Assembly: GCF_001506075.1 (NCBI RefSeq)
Contig: NZ_KQ947475.1
Location: 1,681,713 to 1,745,712 of the forward strand
From: Vibrio sp. MEBiC08052
GTDB lineage: Bacteria; Pseudomonadota; Gammaproteobacteria; Enterobacterales; Vibrionaceae
DNA length: 64,000 bases
Direction: 5' to 3'
Shown here: in pieces, positions 51,853-59,806 of the stretch
Layout of the letters: each line of letters begins with the position of its first letter
How positions within the stretch are numbered: position 1 is the stretch's first letter
Notes under the pieces: model-generated
What the model was told of the DNA's origin: nothing
What the model saw: only the letters and a program-made list of their open reading frames with translations
Database searches by the model: none
Translations under genes and position numbers: made by a program

Positions 51853-52659
51853 TTAAGGCCAGTTCGGCTTTTTTCTCTTCCGCACAAACTGTTTGGGTGT
51901 CATACGCGCAATCTGCTTACATTCCCGGGTCATATGGGCCTGATCGGCAAAGCCCTGCTCCAGCGCCAGAGCCGACAAAGAGATGTCAGGCTGTGCCCGA
52001 AGCTGCTCTAAAGTCTGTCTCACCCGAGTAATGCGCTGATAATGCTTCGGAGTAATCCCCAGCCATTTCTGAAACTGACGCTCTCTCTGGCGCTGACTGA
52101 TCGTTGCTCGCTCTTGGTCAATAATATGACTGACATCCTGAGGCGCACATGCTGCAATCAGATCTTGGCACCAGCGGTATAACACAACCATTCTCGCTGA
52201 CGGCGAATGCGCGGTTTGCAGAGATGCAAATGTCGCGAACGCCAAAGAGGCGAGCGGATGATCCCCCTCAATTCGCAACGGTTGTGCTAAGCGTTGACCA
52301 AATAACTGATAACCGACAGCCGGATGAAAGCGCACCCCGGCCATAACAGTACCGGGCGGCAGGCAAACCTGATGCGCTAGCGTGCTGACGGGCAGTAACA
52401 AAACCCCCGGGCTCTGCCACTCGCCGTCCATCTGCACCTCATTTTGCAAAATAAACGTCACACCGGTTCCGGCATCACTGAGTAATTCCTTACGCACCGT
52501 TTGCACCATGTCAGACGCGACGGAAACCGACCAGATTGCCTGAATATGGCCGGCTAACTTTCCCTGAGGTTTAAATATCTCAAAGTCTAAGCTCAAACGA
52601 ATTATCCTATTTAACCACAACTGATTTAACCACGACTCAGAGAAGAACATCGTATCCAT
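51853..52659 (-). CDS. AraC-family transcription regulator
   Basis: About 268 residues. The N-terminal sensing domain contains PPGTVMAGVRFHPAVGYQLFG, seen in AraC proteins that carry a DUF6597-type domain; the C-terminal helix-turn-helix pair includes LSALALEQGFADQAHMTRECK and GITPKHYQRITR. The ATG at 52659 follows AAAGAG; the frame extends to 52704 by a TTG. It lies 72 bases downstream of the AhpD-like gene in the same direction. Confidence 0.85.
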   Translation of the reverse strand: MDTMFFSESWLNQLWLNRIIRLSLDFEIFKPQGKLAGHIQAIWSVSVASDMVQTVRKELLSDAGTGVTFILQNEVQMDGEWQSPGVLLLPVSTLAHQVCLPPGTVMAGVRFHPAVGYQLFGQRLAQPLRIEGDHPLASLAFATFASLQTAHSPSARMVVLYRWCQDLIAACAPQDVSHIIDQERATISQRQRERQFQKWLGITPKHYQRITRVRQTLEQLRAQPDISLSALALEQGFADQAHMTRECKQIARMTPKQFVRKRKKPNWP

Positions 52660-52731
52660 TGATACTCTTTCTTTTTCGTCTTCAGTTAAAGTATAAACAG
52701 TCAAGTCCCGATTAGATTAACCCGAGTTCAA

Positions 52732-53193
52732 TTATTTGGACTGGTATACCCCCACCTGAGGCTTAAATGCCTTCACGATTCGATTCCAACTATTGATGGC
52801 GTTGATCGCAATCGTCAGGTTGACCATCGCTTTTTCACCAAAGGTATCTAAAGTCAGTTGATAGGTATCATCATCGACCGGCAGACCGGCCGTCAGTAAT
52901 TCAGCCCAGCCCAACGCAACTTGTTCTGCATCGCTGTAGAAGTACATGTCTTTCCACGCACTAAGCCCCCATATCCGTTCAGGCTTTTCCCCCAGTTTAA
53001 GTGCGTCTTTACTGTGCATATCGATACAAAATGCACATTGATTGATTTGCGAAACACGCAACTTGACCAGTTCCCATATGGTCATATTCATGGTGTCAGA
53101 TTGACGGAATTGCTCATGGAAATACGCTTCCTGAGCATACAAGATGTCAATTGCCTTCGGTGCGATGTCGGTGTAGCTGAGTCGTTTTTGCAT
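52732..53193 (-). CDS. AhpD-like carboxymuconolactone decarboxylase family protein
   Basis: 153 residues. NQCAFCIDMHSKDAL has the C-x-x-C-x-x-x-H redox site of alkylhydroperoxidase AhpD-type proteins. It probably reduces peroxides or reactive organic compounds. The ATG follows AAAGGAG. The AraC-type regulator downstream may control it. Confidence 0.87.
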   Translation of the reverse strand: MQKRLSYTDIAPKAIDILYAQEAYFHEQFRQSDTMNMTIWELVKLRVSQINQCAFCIDMHSKDALKLGEKPERIWGLSAWKDMYFYSDAEQVALGWAELLTAGLPVDDDTYQLTLDTFGEKAMVNLTIAINAINSWNRIVKAFKPQVGVYQSK

Positions 53194-53366
53194 GGTCTTT
53201 CTCCTTTATTTTTTTACATGATAAAAAACGCACTGAGCAATAGATTGAAGATTTTCGACATGTTGCTGAAATCACCCCACAACCATATTTCGGTCATCAA
53301 CGAAGCATCTCTTTTTCAATTCGCTACAGTAGCGGCAACAATGAAGTGACATAGATAGGGAAAGAC

Positions 53367-53669
53367 ATGATAGCTGTATTATTTGAGGCAATGGCGGTTA
53401 CCGAAAAGAAAGAGCGGTATTTCCAGTTAGCGGAGCAGTTAAAACCACTGCTCAGTGATATCGAGGGTTTTATCTCCATCGAACGCTTTCAAAGCACAAC
53501 GAACCCGGACAAATTTATATCTCTGTCTTGGTGGCAAGATGAAGAAGCGATCAAAAAATGGAAGAAAAATGTACAGCACAAACTTGCTCAAAACGAAGGA
53601 AAATCCTCTATTTTCTCTTCTTACAAAATCAACGTTTTAACCTCAACTCGGGAATATTGTTCACAATAA
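53367..53669 (+). CDS. Antibiotic biosynthesis monooxygenase (ABM) domain protein
   Basis: 100 residues of the dimeric alpha-beta barrel type: FEAMAVTEKKERYFQLAEQL, GFISIERFQS and SLSWWQDEEAIKKWK. It could be a cofactor-free quinol oxygenase or a haem/aldehyde-handling protein. It is the first of three same-direction genes (ABM, ACT, ArsR). Confidence 0.82.
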   Translation: MIAVLFEAMAVTEKKERYFQLAEQLKPLLSDIEGFISIERFQSTTNPDKFISLSWWQDEEAIKKWKKNVQHKLAQNEGKSSIFSSYKINVLTSTREYCSQ

Positions 53670-53684
53670 CATAGAGATAGAAAG

Positions 53685-54074
53685 ATGCATGATATACATA
53701 TTATTTTAAAAAATAGCCCCGGAGAATTATCCCGCTTTGGAGAGATCCTAGGAAAACATGGCATTGGATTAGAAGGCGGAGGCGTATTTACTCATGACCA
53801 TCAAAGCCATGCTCATTTTCTAGTTGCAGATGGTGAGAAAGCGAGGGAAGTTCTTACTGACAATGGGTTTGAAGTGAAGGACGTTGTTTCTCCACTCATA
53901 CGCAAACTTAAGCAAGAACAACCCGGTGAGCTTGGTGCAATAGCCAGAGCATTGGCAGACAAAGGGGTTAACATTATGGTTCAGTATAGTGATCATGATA
54001 ATCGGTTGATACTGATCACTGATAACGATACATTGGCGGAAAATGCGACGATTGATTGGGCTGTCCACACTTGA
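53685..54074 (+). CDS. Tandem ACT-domain protein
   Basis: 129 residues. NSPGELSRFGEILGKHGIGL and QPGELGAIARALADKGVNI are the starts of two ACT domains, which sense amino acids or similar small ligands. The spacing to the ABM gene is 15 bases. The end overlaps the region just before the ArsR-type gene, so the three are probably one operon. Confidence 0.82.
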   Translation: MHDIHIILKNSPGELSRFGEILGKHGIGLEGGGVFTHDHQSHAHFLVADGEKAREVLTDNGFEVKDVVSPLIRKLKQEQPGELGAIARALADKGVNIMVQYSDHDNRLILITDNDTLAENATIDWAVHT

Positions 54075-54127
54075 GCAAACAAAATTATTCTTCGATAAAA
54101 TCGATAGATTATAGTCAGGAAACCGAC

Positions 54128-54778
54128 ATGGCAGCTTTGGCAGCTGCTATGTCTGACCCTTCTAGAATGAAAATCCTATGTGCCTTGATGGATGGAAAAG
54201 CTTGGACCGCGACGGAGCTAAGCGCGGTCGCTGATATTGCGGCATCTACAACTAGCTCTCACCTATCTCGTCTGTTAAAAAGCAATCTTGTCATTTGTTT
54301 ATCTCAAGGGCGACATAGATATTTTCGCCTATATAACAGCAGCGTCGCTGAATTACTCGAAAAAATGATGGGAATGACTTTTCCAGTCAGTCGTGCTTCT
54401 CGCGCCAAAGTGCCGAAGGAACTGCGAAAAGCAAGAACATGTTATGACCATTTAGCCGGTGAAATAGCAGTTAAATTATATGATTCTCTGGTCAAAAATC
54501 ACTGGATTGAGAGCGATGGCAAAAAGCTTACGATACAAGGGCAAGAAAAGCTCTTACAGTTAGGCGTTCATCTAAATGCAAAAACCAGACGTAAAGCATG
54601 TTGTCCATGCTTAGACTGGAGCGAAAGAAAGTTCCACGTCGGCGGTTATTTAGGGGCATCATTACTCAGTTTTTTTGAAAATAATCACTGGATAGAAAGA
54701 GTCTCTGGATATCGCGAAGTGATGATTACGAGTAAAGGTAAAAAAGAACTGGATAAGCATTTTTTCAGTCATCAATAA
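54128..54778 (+). CDS. ArsR-family winged-helix regulator with C-terminal extension
   Basis: About 216 residues. MAALAAAMSDPSRMKILCAL and DIAASTTSSHLSRLLK form the ArsR-type helix-turn-helix. The second half (about 110-216) is longer than usual and has a Cys cluster (KACCPCLDW) that might bind a metal or sense redox state. The ATG at 54128 follows AGGAAA; TTG codons upstream (54056, 54071) would extend it into the ACT gene. Confidence 0.82.
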   Translation: MAALAAAMSDPSRMKILCALMDGKAWTATELSAVADIAASTTSSHLSRLLKSNLVICLSQGRHRYFRLYNSSVAELLEKMMGMTFPVSRASRAKVPKELRKARTCYDHLAGEIAVKLYDSLVKNHWIESDGKKLTIQGQEKLLQLGVHLNAKTRRKACCPCLDWSERKFHVGGYLGASLLSFFENNHWIERVSGYREVMITSKGKKELDKHFFSHQ

Positions 54779-55031
54779 CGGTGAGCCGGAGATTATTGAC
54801 ACACGCTTCGTTCAATCCCGTTTTTAACACAGAATGTGAAGATGCCAGTTCCATTATTGACGATTCTGAACTATCCTACCCGCCACACAATCACTTAAAT
54901 TTCAATAAGCTACATAATACCAATCCAAAAGCTTGTTCACAGTTATGCATGGTTCGGCAGATCCGCCAGGATTGACTGCGTATTGTTTGAGTGAAAACCC
55001 AATATTGAGATTAACAATAAAGGAGAAGTCG

Positions 55032-55652
55032 ATGAAACGACTCTTGGTTGTTTTATTTATGGGCACAATTGTTTTATCCGGCTGTGCCACGCTAAGTAAA
55101 GAAGAATGTATGACAGCTAACTGGCATCAAATCGGATATGAAGACGGTGCACAAGGATATCCGGATACTCGGATTGCTTCCCATCGTGAAGCTTGTGCTG
55201 AATACGGTATTTCTCCCGATTTTAAGGCTTATCAAGACGGTCATAAAGAAGGTGTCACGCGTTTCTGTACCGCCCGCAATGGATTTGCGCAAGGTAAGCA
55301 AGGATACGATTACACCGGTATCTGCCCGCCGTCATTAGAAGGTGATTTCCTCAAAGGCTATCAAGCCGGTCATGAAATACATTCCGTTTCTTCAACATTA
55401 AGTAATTTACGCTATGAACAAAGTAGTAATGAGCGAGAGATTAAAGACCTGCGCTCGAAAATTACCGACAAAACCAATTTAATGCTCTCGAATGAAACAA
55501 CCATTGATAACCGTTACCGGTTAAATCAACAAATCAGCCAGATGCAACAAGACTTGGGCGGATTAGAACAACGCAACAAACAACTGATTGCGGATATCGC
55601 CCGGACTCAAGCAAAGTTAAGCGCGCTTGAAAACCAGTCGGTGCATTTCTAA
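55032..55652 (+). CDS. DUF2799 lipoprotein
   Basis: 206 residues. Lipobox LSGCATL with the lipid-bearing Cys at about residue 21. The DUF2799 pattern W-x-x-x-G-x-x-D-G follows (NWHQIGYEDGAQGYP) with repeats of G-Y-x-x-G, then a C-terminal coiled coil. It is outer-membrane or periplasmic; function unknown. The ATG at 55032 follows AAAGGAG. The 54779-55031 gap has no gene I can support. Confidence 0.82.
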   Translation: MKRLLVVLFMGTIVLSGCATLSKEECMTANWHQIGYEDGAQGYPDTRIASHREACAEYGISPDFKAYQDGHKEGVTRFCTARNGFAQGKQGYDYTGICPPSLEGDFLKGYQAGHEIHSVSSTLSNLRYEQSSNEREIKDLRSKITDKTNLMLSNETTIDNRYRLNQQISQMQQDLGGLEQRNKQLIADIARTQAKLSALENQSVHF

Positions 55653-55801
55653 ATCGATACTTCTAAATCAATCGGTGGCTGTAGTGATCTGACAGCCACT
55701 GTCACTTCAATGCTCCCCTGTTAACTCACTCGCAAAACCTCATACTTTTTTCATACTTTTATTTTCTAAAAAACAGATAACCTACTCTCTGCACTGGCAA
55801 A

Positions 55802-56007
55802 ATCCGGTGCCGGGCGTAGGAACCCGTCATTGCTTTCCGGCATTATAGGTTGCTAACTTTACGTTGGTTTCTTACTATATGCGGCCTCAGCACACCTGAA
55901 TAATGGTGAGCTGGGCAAGGCAGCTTCGGCTGGCCGTGTTCCGGAGAGAACGGTATTCCTACACCTTGTTCCAGTTCACCACCCGAGCGTAGGAACTCCC
56001 GTGGTGA
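55802..56007 (+). ncRNA. Structured RNA leader, copy 1 (specificity GTAGGAA)
   Basis: A candidate 5' leader RNA for the 65-codon gene. Hairpin A: CGGG-CGTAGGAA-CCCG near 55811-55826. A long helix pairs GGTGAGCTGG (55905-55914) with CCAGTTCACC (55971-55980) and extends through GCAAGG/CCTTG. It encloses a UUCG hairpin (AGC-TTCG-GCT) and hairpin B (GGT-ATTCCTAC-ACC). Hairpin C shows loop CGTAGGAA again (55988-55995) inside GAG/CTC and TCACCAC/GTGGTGA. Loop B is complementary to loops A and C. The upstream 60 bases (55741-55801) are also shared with copy 3 and may hold the promoter. Confidence 0.75.
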
Positions 56008-56040
56008 TATGTTTTTTCACTAACTCTTCGGAAGATAACT

Positions 56041-56238
56041 ATGTACGAAACCATCCCTTACGATCCCGAGTTTGCCCAAAAAGCCCGCGAATATCTGCGT
56101 CAGTTAGAAGAAATGTTTGAAGCCGAACAGCGGCACAACAGTCAAGAGCTACGCAATGTACTGCTGTACCTGAATAATCTGATTACCACCCATTACGTGC
56201 GCTACCATCAAGAGATTGATGGGGAGGATTTGGTGTAA
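56041..56238 (+). CDS. 65-residue cassette protein, copy 1
   Basis: Begins MYETIPYDPEFAQKAREYL. Soluble, acidic, mostly helical; no Cys and no membrane segment. Two further intact copies (59107, 62578) differ at about four residues only, and the gene is always preceded by the same structured leader and followed by the same terminator. The ATG follows GGAAG. The family is not recognised. The near-identity across copies while the leader loops diverge suggests selection or recent duplication. Confidence 0.8.
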   Translation: MYETIPYDPEFAQKAREYLRQLEEMFEAEQRHNSQELRNVLLYLNNLITTHYVRYHQEIDGEDLV

Positions 56239-56259
56239 CGAGGATCTGGATTGATTTGG

Positions 56260-56284
56260 CGAGCCGCAGATGCGGCTCGTTTTA
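56260..56284 (+). terminator. Cassette terminator, copy 1
   Basis: CGAGCCGC-AGAT-GCGGCTCG followed by TTTT. The same stem ends copies 2 and 3, with a changed loop. Confidence 0.85.
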
Positions 56285-56312
56285 AATATAAAACAATCAG
56301 TGAACATGCAGG

Positions 56313-57068
56313 CTATAACATCATGCCGCCAGAGGCTTCTATTCTCTGTCCGGTGACCCAGCCAAACCCGTCGCTGAACATCGCTGCGATGATTTTACCG
56401 ATATCATCTGCCTCACCCACACGGCCTAACGCCGTAACGGATGCGATCATCGCCTGAGCTTGTTCGCTATGACGAATGGCACCGTCTTTAAAGTCTGTCA
56501 TGATCGCGCCCGGAGCCAGTGTATTAACACGAATCCCTTTGGCGGCAAACTCTTTGGCCATGTAACGCGTCATCACTTCTACTGCCCCTTTTGCCATAGC
56601 ATACGCTGCCGAGCCGGGGAAAGAGAAACGTGTCAGGCCGGATGATATATTGACGATGTGCCCGCCCTGTTCAATCAGCGGCAACAGTTTTTGAGTCAAG
56701 AAAAACGGTCCCTTAACATGAATATTCAGCATGTCGTCAAGCTCATGTATACCGGTTTGTTCAATATTCGCGTTCACACCTGTCCCCGCATTGTTGAGCA
56801 AGTAATCCAGCGTTTCACGCCCCAATTGCGCGTTTAATATGGCACTGACCGTTTCTGCCAAATCATCAAATAATGATCCATCTCGGATATCACATTGAAT
56901 AGAAAACGCTTTCTGTCCTTTTTGCTGAATTTTTTCAACGACATCCAAAGCGGCTTTCTCATTCCGATGGTAAGTAAAAATAATATCGACATGCTGTTCA
57001 GCGAGCTTAAGCGCAGCCTCCCGCCCAATGCCACGACTGCCTCCGGTGATAAATGCAACTTTATTCAT
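56313..57068 (-). CDS. Short-chain dehydrogenase/reductase (SDR)
   Basis: 251 residues. GGSRGIGREAALKLA is the NAD(P) loop, LNNAGTG the conserved NAG, and YAMAKGA the catalytic Tyr-x-x-x-Lys. The substrate cannot be told. It is divergent from a LysR-type gene across a 119-base gap that holds a perfect inverted repeat, a classic regulator-target pair. It is convergent with cassette copy 1. Confidence 0.9.
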   Translation of the reverse strand: MNKVAFITGGSRGIGREAALKLAEQHVDIIFTYHRNEKAALDVVEKIQQKGQKAFSIQCDIRDGSLFDDLAETVSAILNAQLGRETLDYLLNNAGTGVNANIEQTGIHELDDMLNIHVKGPFFLTQKLLPLIEQGGHIVNISSGLTRFSFPGSAAYAMAKGAVEVMTRYMAKEFAAKGIRVNTLAPGAIMTDFKDGAIRHSEQAQAMIASVTALGRVGEADDIGKIIAAMFSDGFGWVTGQRIEASGGMML

Positions 57069-57155
57069 CTGCTGACCTCTTCTGTTTGATGGTGAACCGT
57101 TGAGTCAACAAATTACAGGAATAAATTACCTTGAAAAATACGCCTAATGAGATAA

Positions 57156-57180
57156 CACTGTTCATAAATAATGAACAGTG
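57156..57180. promoter_or_regulatory. Perfect 10-5-10 inverted repeat between SDR and LysR genes
   Basis: CACTGTTCAT-AAATA-ATGAACAGTG, ending 7 bases before the LysR start. Probable LysR-type operator controlling both divergent genes. Confidence 0.75.
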
Positions 57181-57187
57181 AGCGCGT

Positions 57188-58099
57188 ATGGATAAGATTG
57201 AAACGATGAAACGTTTTATTGCTGTGGTACAAAATGGCAGCTTTACTCAGGCTTCCGGGCAATTAAACGTCCCTAAATCAGCAATCTCAACATCAATCAC
57301 CAGACTGGAAGAACATCTACAAACGCGTTTGCTGCATCGCAGTACCCGACAAATTTCATTGTCTGAGGCCGGTGAACGCTATTATGTCCAGTGCTTACGC
57401 TTACTGGATGAGTTGGAAGCTTTGGAAAACCAATTTCAACGGGAAAGCGAAGAACTCAGTGGTGTCATCAAAATCGATATGCCGAGTCGATTTTTCTCCA
57501 CCGTGGTGGCCCCTCATTTACCCGCGTGGTTTCAACAATATCCGAAAACGCGCATTCAACTGCTTGGCGCTGACTATCGGATTGACCCGATAAAAGCGCG
57601 AGTCGATTGCGTCATTCGTGGCGGAGAACTTGAAAACAGCAATTTGGTCAGCCGACATTTGGGAATGATGGATATGGTGAACTGCATTAGCCCCGGTTAT
57701 GCCGCACAGTATGGTATACCCGTCTCACCGGACGACCTCAATCATCATTTTGTTGTGGATTACGTCCATGCAAGTACGCCGTCACCACAGGGTTTCGAAT
57801 ACAGCCGAAATAATCACACGCACTTTGTACCGACACCCAGCCTGATTTCTGTCACAACGACCGATGCCTATTTATCCGCATGTTTAAATGGATTAGGAAT
57901 CATCCAGCTCCCCCGACGTGGTGTTCAACAACAGCTGGCAAGCGGTGAGCTGATTGAAGTATTAACCGAATTCACTTGCGCACCAATGTCTTTGTCGGTG
58001 CTTTATGAGTCGCGGCGCCAACAGCCCAAAAGACTGAGTGTATTTATTGATTGGTTGGTCACTTTATTCAGACAAATCAATGCGGATATCGTGTCGTGA
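57188..58099 (+). CDS. LysR-family transcription regulator
   Basis: 303 residues. N-terminal winged helix (FTQASGQLNVPKSAISTSIT), linker helix, and an effector-binding domain of the CrgA/AaeR-like group. It probably controls the divergent SDR gene. Its 3' end abuts directly on the remnant of a cassette gene. Confidence 0.92.
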   Translation: MDKIETMKRFIAVVQNGSFTQASGQLNVPKSAISTSITRLEEHLQTRLLHRSTRQISLSEAGERYYVQCLRLLDELEALENQFQRESEELSGVIKIDMPSRFFSTVVAPHLPAWFQQYPKTRIQLLGADYRIDPIKARVDCVIRGGELENSNLVSRHLGMMDMVNCISPGYAAQYGIPVSPDDLNHHFVVDYVHASTPSPQGFEYSRNNHTHFVPTPSLISVTTTDAYLSACLNGLGIIQLPRRGVQQQLASGELIEVLTEFTCAPMSLSVLYESRRQQPKRLSVFIDWLVTLFRQINADIVS

Positions 58100-58138
58100 T
58101 CCATATGAGAGCTCCCATTGCCCCGACAGAACGCTTGA

Positions 58139-58201
58139 CTGAATAATCTGATGACCACCCACAATATGCGCTACCACGAAGCGCCTGCTTTTATTGATTA
58201 G
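58139..58201 (+). pseudogene. Remnant of a fourth 65-residue cassette gene
   Basis: Starting at CTGAATAATCTG, 21 codons read LNNLMTTHNMRYHEA, matching the intact LNNLITTHYVRYHQE, then drift to a stop. A decayed version of the cassette terminator (GCGAGCAGCAGTTGCGGC) follows at about 58214. The 5' two-thirds and the RNA leader are gone; the LysR stop lies 40 bases upstream. The region 58202-58322 holds nothing else. Confidence 0.8.
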
Positions 58202-58322
58202 GATGATAACGATTGCGAGCAGCAGTTGCGGCTTATTTTATATAATCATTATTTGATGCTGATTTTAGATGATTGGAAAATTCTACTGTGGCTGTTGTTA
58301 TTTTTCAGGAGAAACGCAATCT

Positions 58323-58739
58323 CTACCGCTGTGCCATTGGGTGCTCTGGATTTAATTGAAGCAAATCCCAGAGATTCCCATATAAGTCTTCAAATACTGC
58401 GACTGTCCCGTAGTCCTGTTCTTTGGGATCACGAACAAATTTAATGCCTATTGATTTCATATGTTCATAATCACGCCAGAAATCGTCAGTATTTAAAAAT
58501 AGAAAGACTCGCCCACCGGCCTGATTACCAATGAAATCATGTTGCTCAGGTTTTGAGGCTCTCGCGAGTAACAACGTCACGCCATGTGAATTTGGTGGTG
58601 CAACCACAACCCAGCGTTTATCTTGTTCTGGTTGATAGGTATCTTCAATAAGCTCAAATTGAAGCTTATTCACATAAAAATCTATCGCTTCATCGTAGTC
58701 CTTTACTACCAATGCAATGTGTACAATATTTTGCTTCAT
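58323..58739 (-). CDS. VOC/glyoxalase-fold protein
   Basis: 138 residues. HIALVVKDYDEAIDFYVNKL opening and DLYGNLWDLLQL closing are typical of the vicinal oxygen chelate fold (glyoxalase, dioxygenase or bleomycin-resistance type). Ligand unknown. It lies as cargo between the decayed cassette and cassette copy 2. The ATG follows AAGG. Confidence 0.88.
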   Translation of the reverse strand: MKQNIVHIALVVKDYDEAIDFYVNKLQFELIEDTYQPEQDKRWVVVAPPNSHGVTLLLARASKPEQHDFIGNQAGGRVFLFLNTDDFWRDYEHMKSIGIKFVRDPKEQDYGTVAVFEDLYGNLWDLLQLNPEHPMAQR

Positions 58740-58874
58740 TTTCTACCTTATATAGTAAATGACTCGAATGATATCAGGCCAATTTACCCCGTCTAATACG
58801 CTTAACAAAAATGCCATCATAAACGCTAATCTTCAAAAGTGCTCCCCTTCATTAAACCAAGGGGCATAGGAAAC

Positions 58875-59076
58875 ATCCGGTGCCGGGCGTAGGAACCCGT
58901 AACAACTCACAGCATATGGATTTGCCAACATCATTTGGGTTTTCTATTATGTACGGCCTCAGCACACCTGAATTATGGTGAGCTGGGCAAGGCAGCTTCG
59001 GCTAGCCGTACCTAGAGAGCGGTATTCCTACACCTTGTTCCAGTTCACCACCCGAGCGTAGGAACTCCCGTGGTGA
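58875..59076 (+). ncRNA. Structured RNA leader, copy 2 (specificity GTAGGAA)
   Basis: The same organisation as copy 1: loop A GTAGGAA at 58889-58895, long helix GGTGAGCTGG (58977-58986) with CCAGTTCACC (59040-59049), UUCG hairpin, loop B TTCCTAC at 59025-59031, loop C GTAGGAA at 59058-59064. It differs from copy 1 in the region between hairpin A and the long helix (not conserved) and in the sequence upstream of 58875, which is unrelated to copies 1 and 3. Confidence 0.75.
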
Positions 59077-59106
59077 AATTCTTCCCATTAATCTCTGGAG
59101 TTTACT

Positions 59107-59304
59107 ATGTACGAAACTATCCCTTACAATCCCGAGTTTGCTCAAAAAGCCCGTGAATACCTGCGTCAGTTAGAAGAAATATTCGAAGCCGAACAGCGGC
59201 ACAACAGTCAAGAGCTACGCAACGTACTGCTGTATCTGAATAATCTGATTACCACCCATTATGTGCGCTACCATCAAGAGATTGATGGGGAGGATTTGGT
59301 GTAG
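59107..59304 (+). CDS. 65-residue cassette protein, copy 2
   Basis: Begins MYETIPYNPEFAQKAREYL; residue 8 is Asn rather than Asp and residue 25 is Ile rather than Met compared with copy 1. The ATG follows TGGAG. It is convergent with the Rhs immunity gene at 59366. Confidence 0.8.
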   Translation: MYETIPYNPEFAQKAREYLRQLEEIFEAEQRHNSQELRNVLLYLNNLITTHYVRYHQEIDGEDLV

Positions 59305-59316
59305 TTATTTGGATTT

Positions 59317-59338
59317 CGAGCCGCAATTGCGGCTCGTT
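59317..59338 (+). terminator. Cassette terminator, copy 2
   Basis: CGAGCCGC-AATT-GCGGCTCG then TTT; same stem as copy 1. Confidence 0.85.
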
Positions 59339-59365
59339 TCGGGCTCTAATTTTTAAAGTAAAACC

Positions 59366-59806
59366 TTACCAGACTTCATTAATAGCAGCCTGCGGATATT
59401 TAGATTTGACCGTCTTATAGTAATGGTTATTTCTATAATTAAAGTTGACTCTATTTATATAACGCTCCGTAGCTTCTCTACATTCTGTGCCTTTTGAAAA
59501 AATATCATCCATTTTTTTTCCATCATTAATGATACATTGATAAAAAGCACAAATATTAGATTCAAAATGTTTAAAGTCAGATTCATTTTTATCAAGAGAG
59601 TCAATAAAAATTTTGAAACCATTCACAAAATCAGTAACAGAAATATCATTTGCATCGATATATCTAAACATCACTTTCATTCCAAAATGGTACATATGAA
59701 CACCCCAGTCAGGGTCTCTTGCAAGAAACCCATCTTCCCCTTTAAAAAATTTTATAGGATCTAACTGAAAATGATATTTAAATTCTTCATTACTATAGCT
59801 ACTCAT
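59366..59806 (-). CDS. Putative immunity protein for Rhs tip 1
   Basis: 146 residues, acidic and aromatic-rich, AT-rich codons, no signal. It starts 8 bases inside the 3' end of the Rhs tip gene, as immunity genes of polymorphic toxins usually do. The family is not recognised; position is the main evidence. Confidence 0.75.
   Translation of the reverse strand: MSSYSNEEFKYHFQLDPIKFFKGEDGFLARDPDWGVHMYHFGMKVMFRYIDANDISVTDFVNGFKIFIDSLDKNESDFKHFESNICAFYQCIINDGKKMDDIFSKGTECREATERYINRVNFNYRNNHYYKTVKSKYPQAAINEVW

Noticed and set aside
55741..59076. Integron attC (VCR-like) sites as an explanation for the repeated leaders
   Set aside because: No RYYYAAC/GTTRRRY core sites are seen, the repeats are larger than VCRs and they carry their own gene and terminator. 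No integrase is visible.
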